Shown: positions 14,423 through 15,152 of the stretch, piece after piece
How positions within the stretch are numbered: the first letter of the stretch is position 1
Layout of the letters: every line of letters begins with the position of its first letter
NCBI GenBank assembly: GCA_003131985.1
Contig: PKWH01000109.1
Location: 1 to 15,152, forward strand
DNA: 15,152 nucleotides
Direction: 5' to 3'
Source of the DNA: Acidobacteriota bacterium
GTDB taxonomy: Bacteria; Acidobacteriota; Terriglobia; Acidiferrales; UBA7541
The notes under the pieces: model-generated
Database searches by the model: none
Seen by the model: only the letters and a program-made list of their open reading frames with translations
What the model was told of the DNA's origin: nothing
Translations under genes and position numbers: made by a program

Positions 14423-14860
14423 ATGCCAAAATCCCTTCGCGTTTTATCGATCCTGCTGCTGGCAGGGTGCTCGGCGTCTGCGCAAGACGCGCAAAAACCC
14501 GCCCCGGCCGAATTCAAAATACCACCAGAAGCTTCGAAACTAGCAAACCCCGTTAAGCCTACGCCGGCATCGCTCGCACAGGGAAAGAAGGTTTATGACC
14601 TTGACTGCGCCGTGTGTCACGGGCAGGACGGCGACGGCAAAGGGGACTTGGCGGCGGACATGAAATCGAAAATGGCGGATTACCGGGATCCATCCGCGCT
14701 GAAGGACTTCACGGACGGCGACCTTTTTTACATCATCAAGAACGGAAAAGGCGAAATGCCATCGGAAGGCGACCGCGCCAAACCGGATTCAATCTGGAAC
14801 TTGGTGAACTATATCCACTCGCTGGCCAAGAAAGACTCTTCTCCCAAGATAAAACCGTAG
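14423..14860 (+). CDS. Mono-heme cytochrome c lipoprotein
   Basis: A 145-residue exported electron carrier. The N-terminus is a lipoprotein signal peptide with lipobox LLAGC (Cys16 lipidated), so it is anchored on the periplasmic face of a membrane. After a Pro/Ala-rich linker comes a class I cytochrome c domain (about 50-137). Heme is attached at CAVCH (62-66), with His66 as one axial ligand; Met112 in GKGEMPSEGD is the likely other. SIWNLVNYIHSL (123-134) is the usual C-terminal helix. A strong AGGAGG at 14413-14418 fixes the start at 14423 rather than the in-frame start at 14393. TAGAAT at 14378-14383 could be its -10. It has no oxidase or dehydrogenase gene beside it, so its partner is unknown. 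Confidence 0.93.
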   Translation: MPKSLRVLSILLLAGCSASAQDAQKPAPAEFKIPPEASKLANPVKPTPASLAQGKKVYDLDCAVCHGQDGDGKGDLAADMKSKMADYRDPSALKDFTDGDLFYIIKNGKGEMPSEGDRAKPDSIWNLVNYIHSLAKKDSSPKIKP

Positions 14861-14892
14861 TCCCCTGAGGCTGATCTAACCCGCAAATTTTC

Positions 14893-14940
14893 ATTCGGAA
14901 CATTTTTTGCGAATCAAGTCGTGCGGAGCGCTGAACTCCG
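14893..14940. terminator. Two weak hairpins between convergent genes
   Basis: ATTCG/CGAAT (14893-14897 with 14910-14914, T-rich loop) and CGGAG/CTCCG (14924-14928 with 14936-14940) lie between the cytochrome stop and the convergent gene ending at 14943. Either could end transcription; both stems are only 5 pairs. Confidence 0.3.
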
Positions 14941-14942
14941 AG

Positions 14943-15152
14943 TTAACGAATCCCGAGCTTCTCGATTATGCGATTCACATCTGAAGCGGATACATCATAA
15001 AGCGAGTGCTCGTCTTCTTGCTCCAGGCGCCCGCGAAGATATTCAGCGGCAATGTAGCTTGCTTCGCGATCGGAAAGATTTCGTCCTGCGCGAGCGCGAA
15101 ATTCCACGAAGCCCGTGTGCGCTAATCCCAGCACCACTCCTTTACCATCCAC
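14943..15152 (-). CDS. Unrecognised protein, C-terminal part or short protein cut by the window edge
   Basis: The minus-strand frame is open from the window edge to a TAA at 14943-14945 and gives 69 residues. The first codon visible is GTG, but whether it is the start cannot be known because the sequence ends there. A strand-like segment (GVVLGLAHTGFVEFRAR) is followed by a helical, charged region (DREASYIAAEYLRGRLEQED) and a final helix (SASDVNRIIEKLGIR). I do not recognise the family. It is convergent with the cytochrome gene. The amino-acid make-up looks like a real soluble protein. Confidence 0.6.
   Translation of the reverse strand: MDGKGVVLGLAHTGFVEFRARAGRNLSDREASYIAAEYLRGRLEQEDEHSLYDVSASDVNRIIEKLGIR

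Overview
This window looks like ordinary chromosome of a Gram-negative, probably soil-type acidobacterium (Terriglobia-like). That assignment is an inference. It rests on moderate GC with many G/C-ending codons, on a PHP-domain protein divergent from an MGDG-synthase-like glycosyltransferase, on a secreted two-domain aspartyl-protease-like protein with a C-terminal PDZ domain, and on an outer-membrane porin with an N-terminal coiled coil. I see no insertion sequence, integrase, CRISPR array, phage module or rRNA.

Layout. Bases 1-431 (minus) hold the N-terminal part of a PHP-domain phosphoesterase, divergent from a GT28/MGDG-synthase-like glycosyltransferase (580-1767). Then come msrA (1956-2429), a tRNA-Glu(CTC) gene on the minus strand (2551-2625), a gene-free stretch with a possible promoter and long leader, and a large porin-like protein (3145-5244) closed by a strong hairpin terminator. 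A tandem zinc-ribbon protein (5417-5785, minus) is divergent from queF (5904-6314), the last step of preQ1 synthesis for queuosine. Next are three envelope proteins on the plus strand: a membrane-anchored coiled-coil protein (6388-7290), a large exported protein (7361-9151), and an exported aspartyl-protease-like/PDZ protein whose two catalytic triads are both degenerate (9239-10462). Facing them is a minus-strand operon of an AI-2E/PerM-family membrane protein (12967-14058) followed 17 bases later by a Lon-like protease of the AAA_32 type (10499-12949). The Lon-like protein has an intact Ser-Lys dyad but poor Walker motifs. Divergent from this operon are a 50-residue zinc-ribbon protein (14162-14314) and a mono-heme cytochrome c lipoprotein (14423-14860). 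The window ends in the C-terminal part of an unrecognised minus-strand gene.

Functionally most of the window concerns the cell envelope (lipid or glycan glycosylation, porin, exported proteins, inner-membrane permease) and protein quality (MsrA, Lon-like protease), with tRNA modification and a periplasmic electron carrier. The observations most worth a second look are the Lon-like protease with substituted ATP-binding motifs, the aspartyl-protease fold that has lost its catalytic triads, and a compact divergent promoter around 14090-14137. I did not find clear evidence of a wholly new system.
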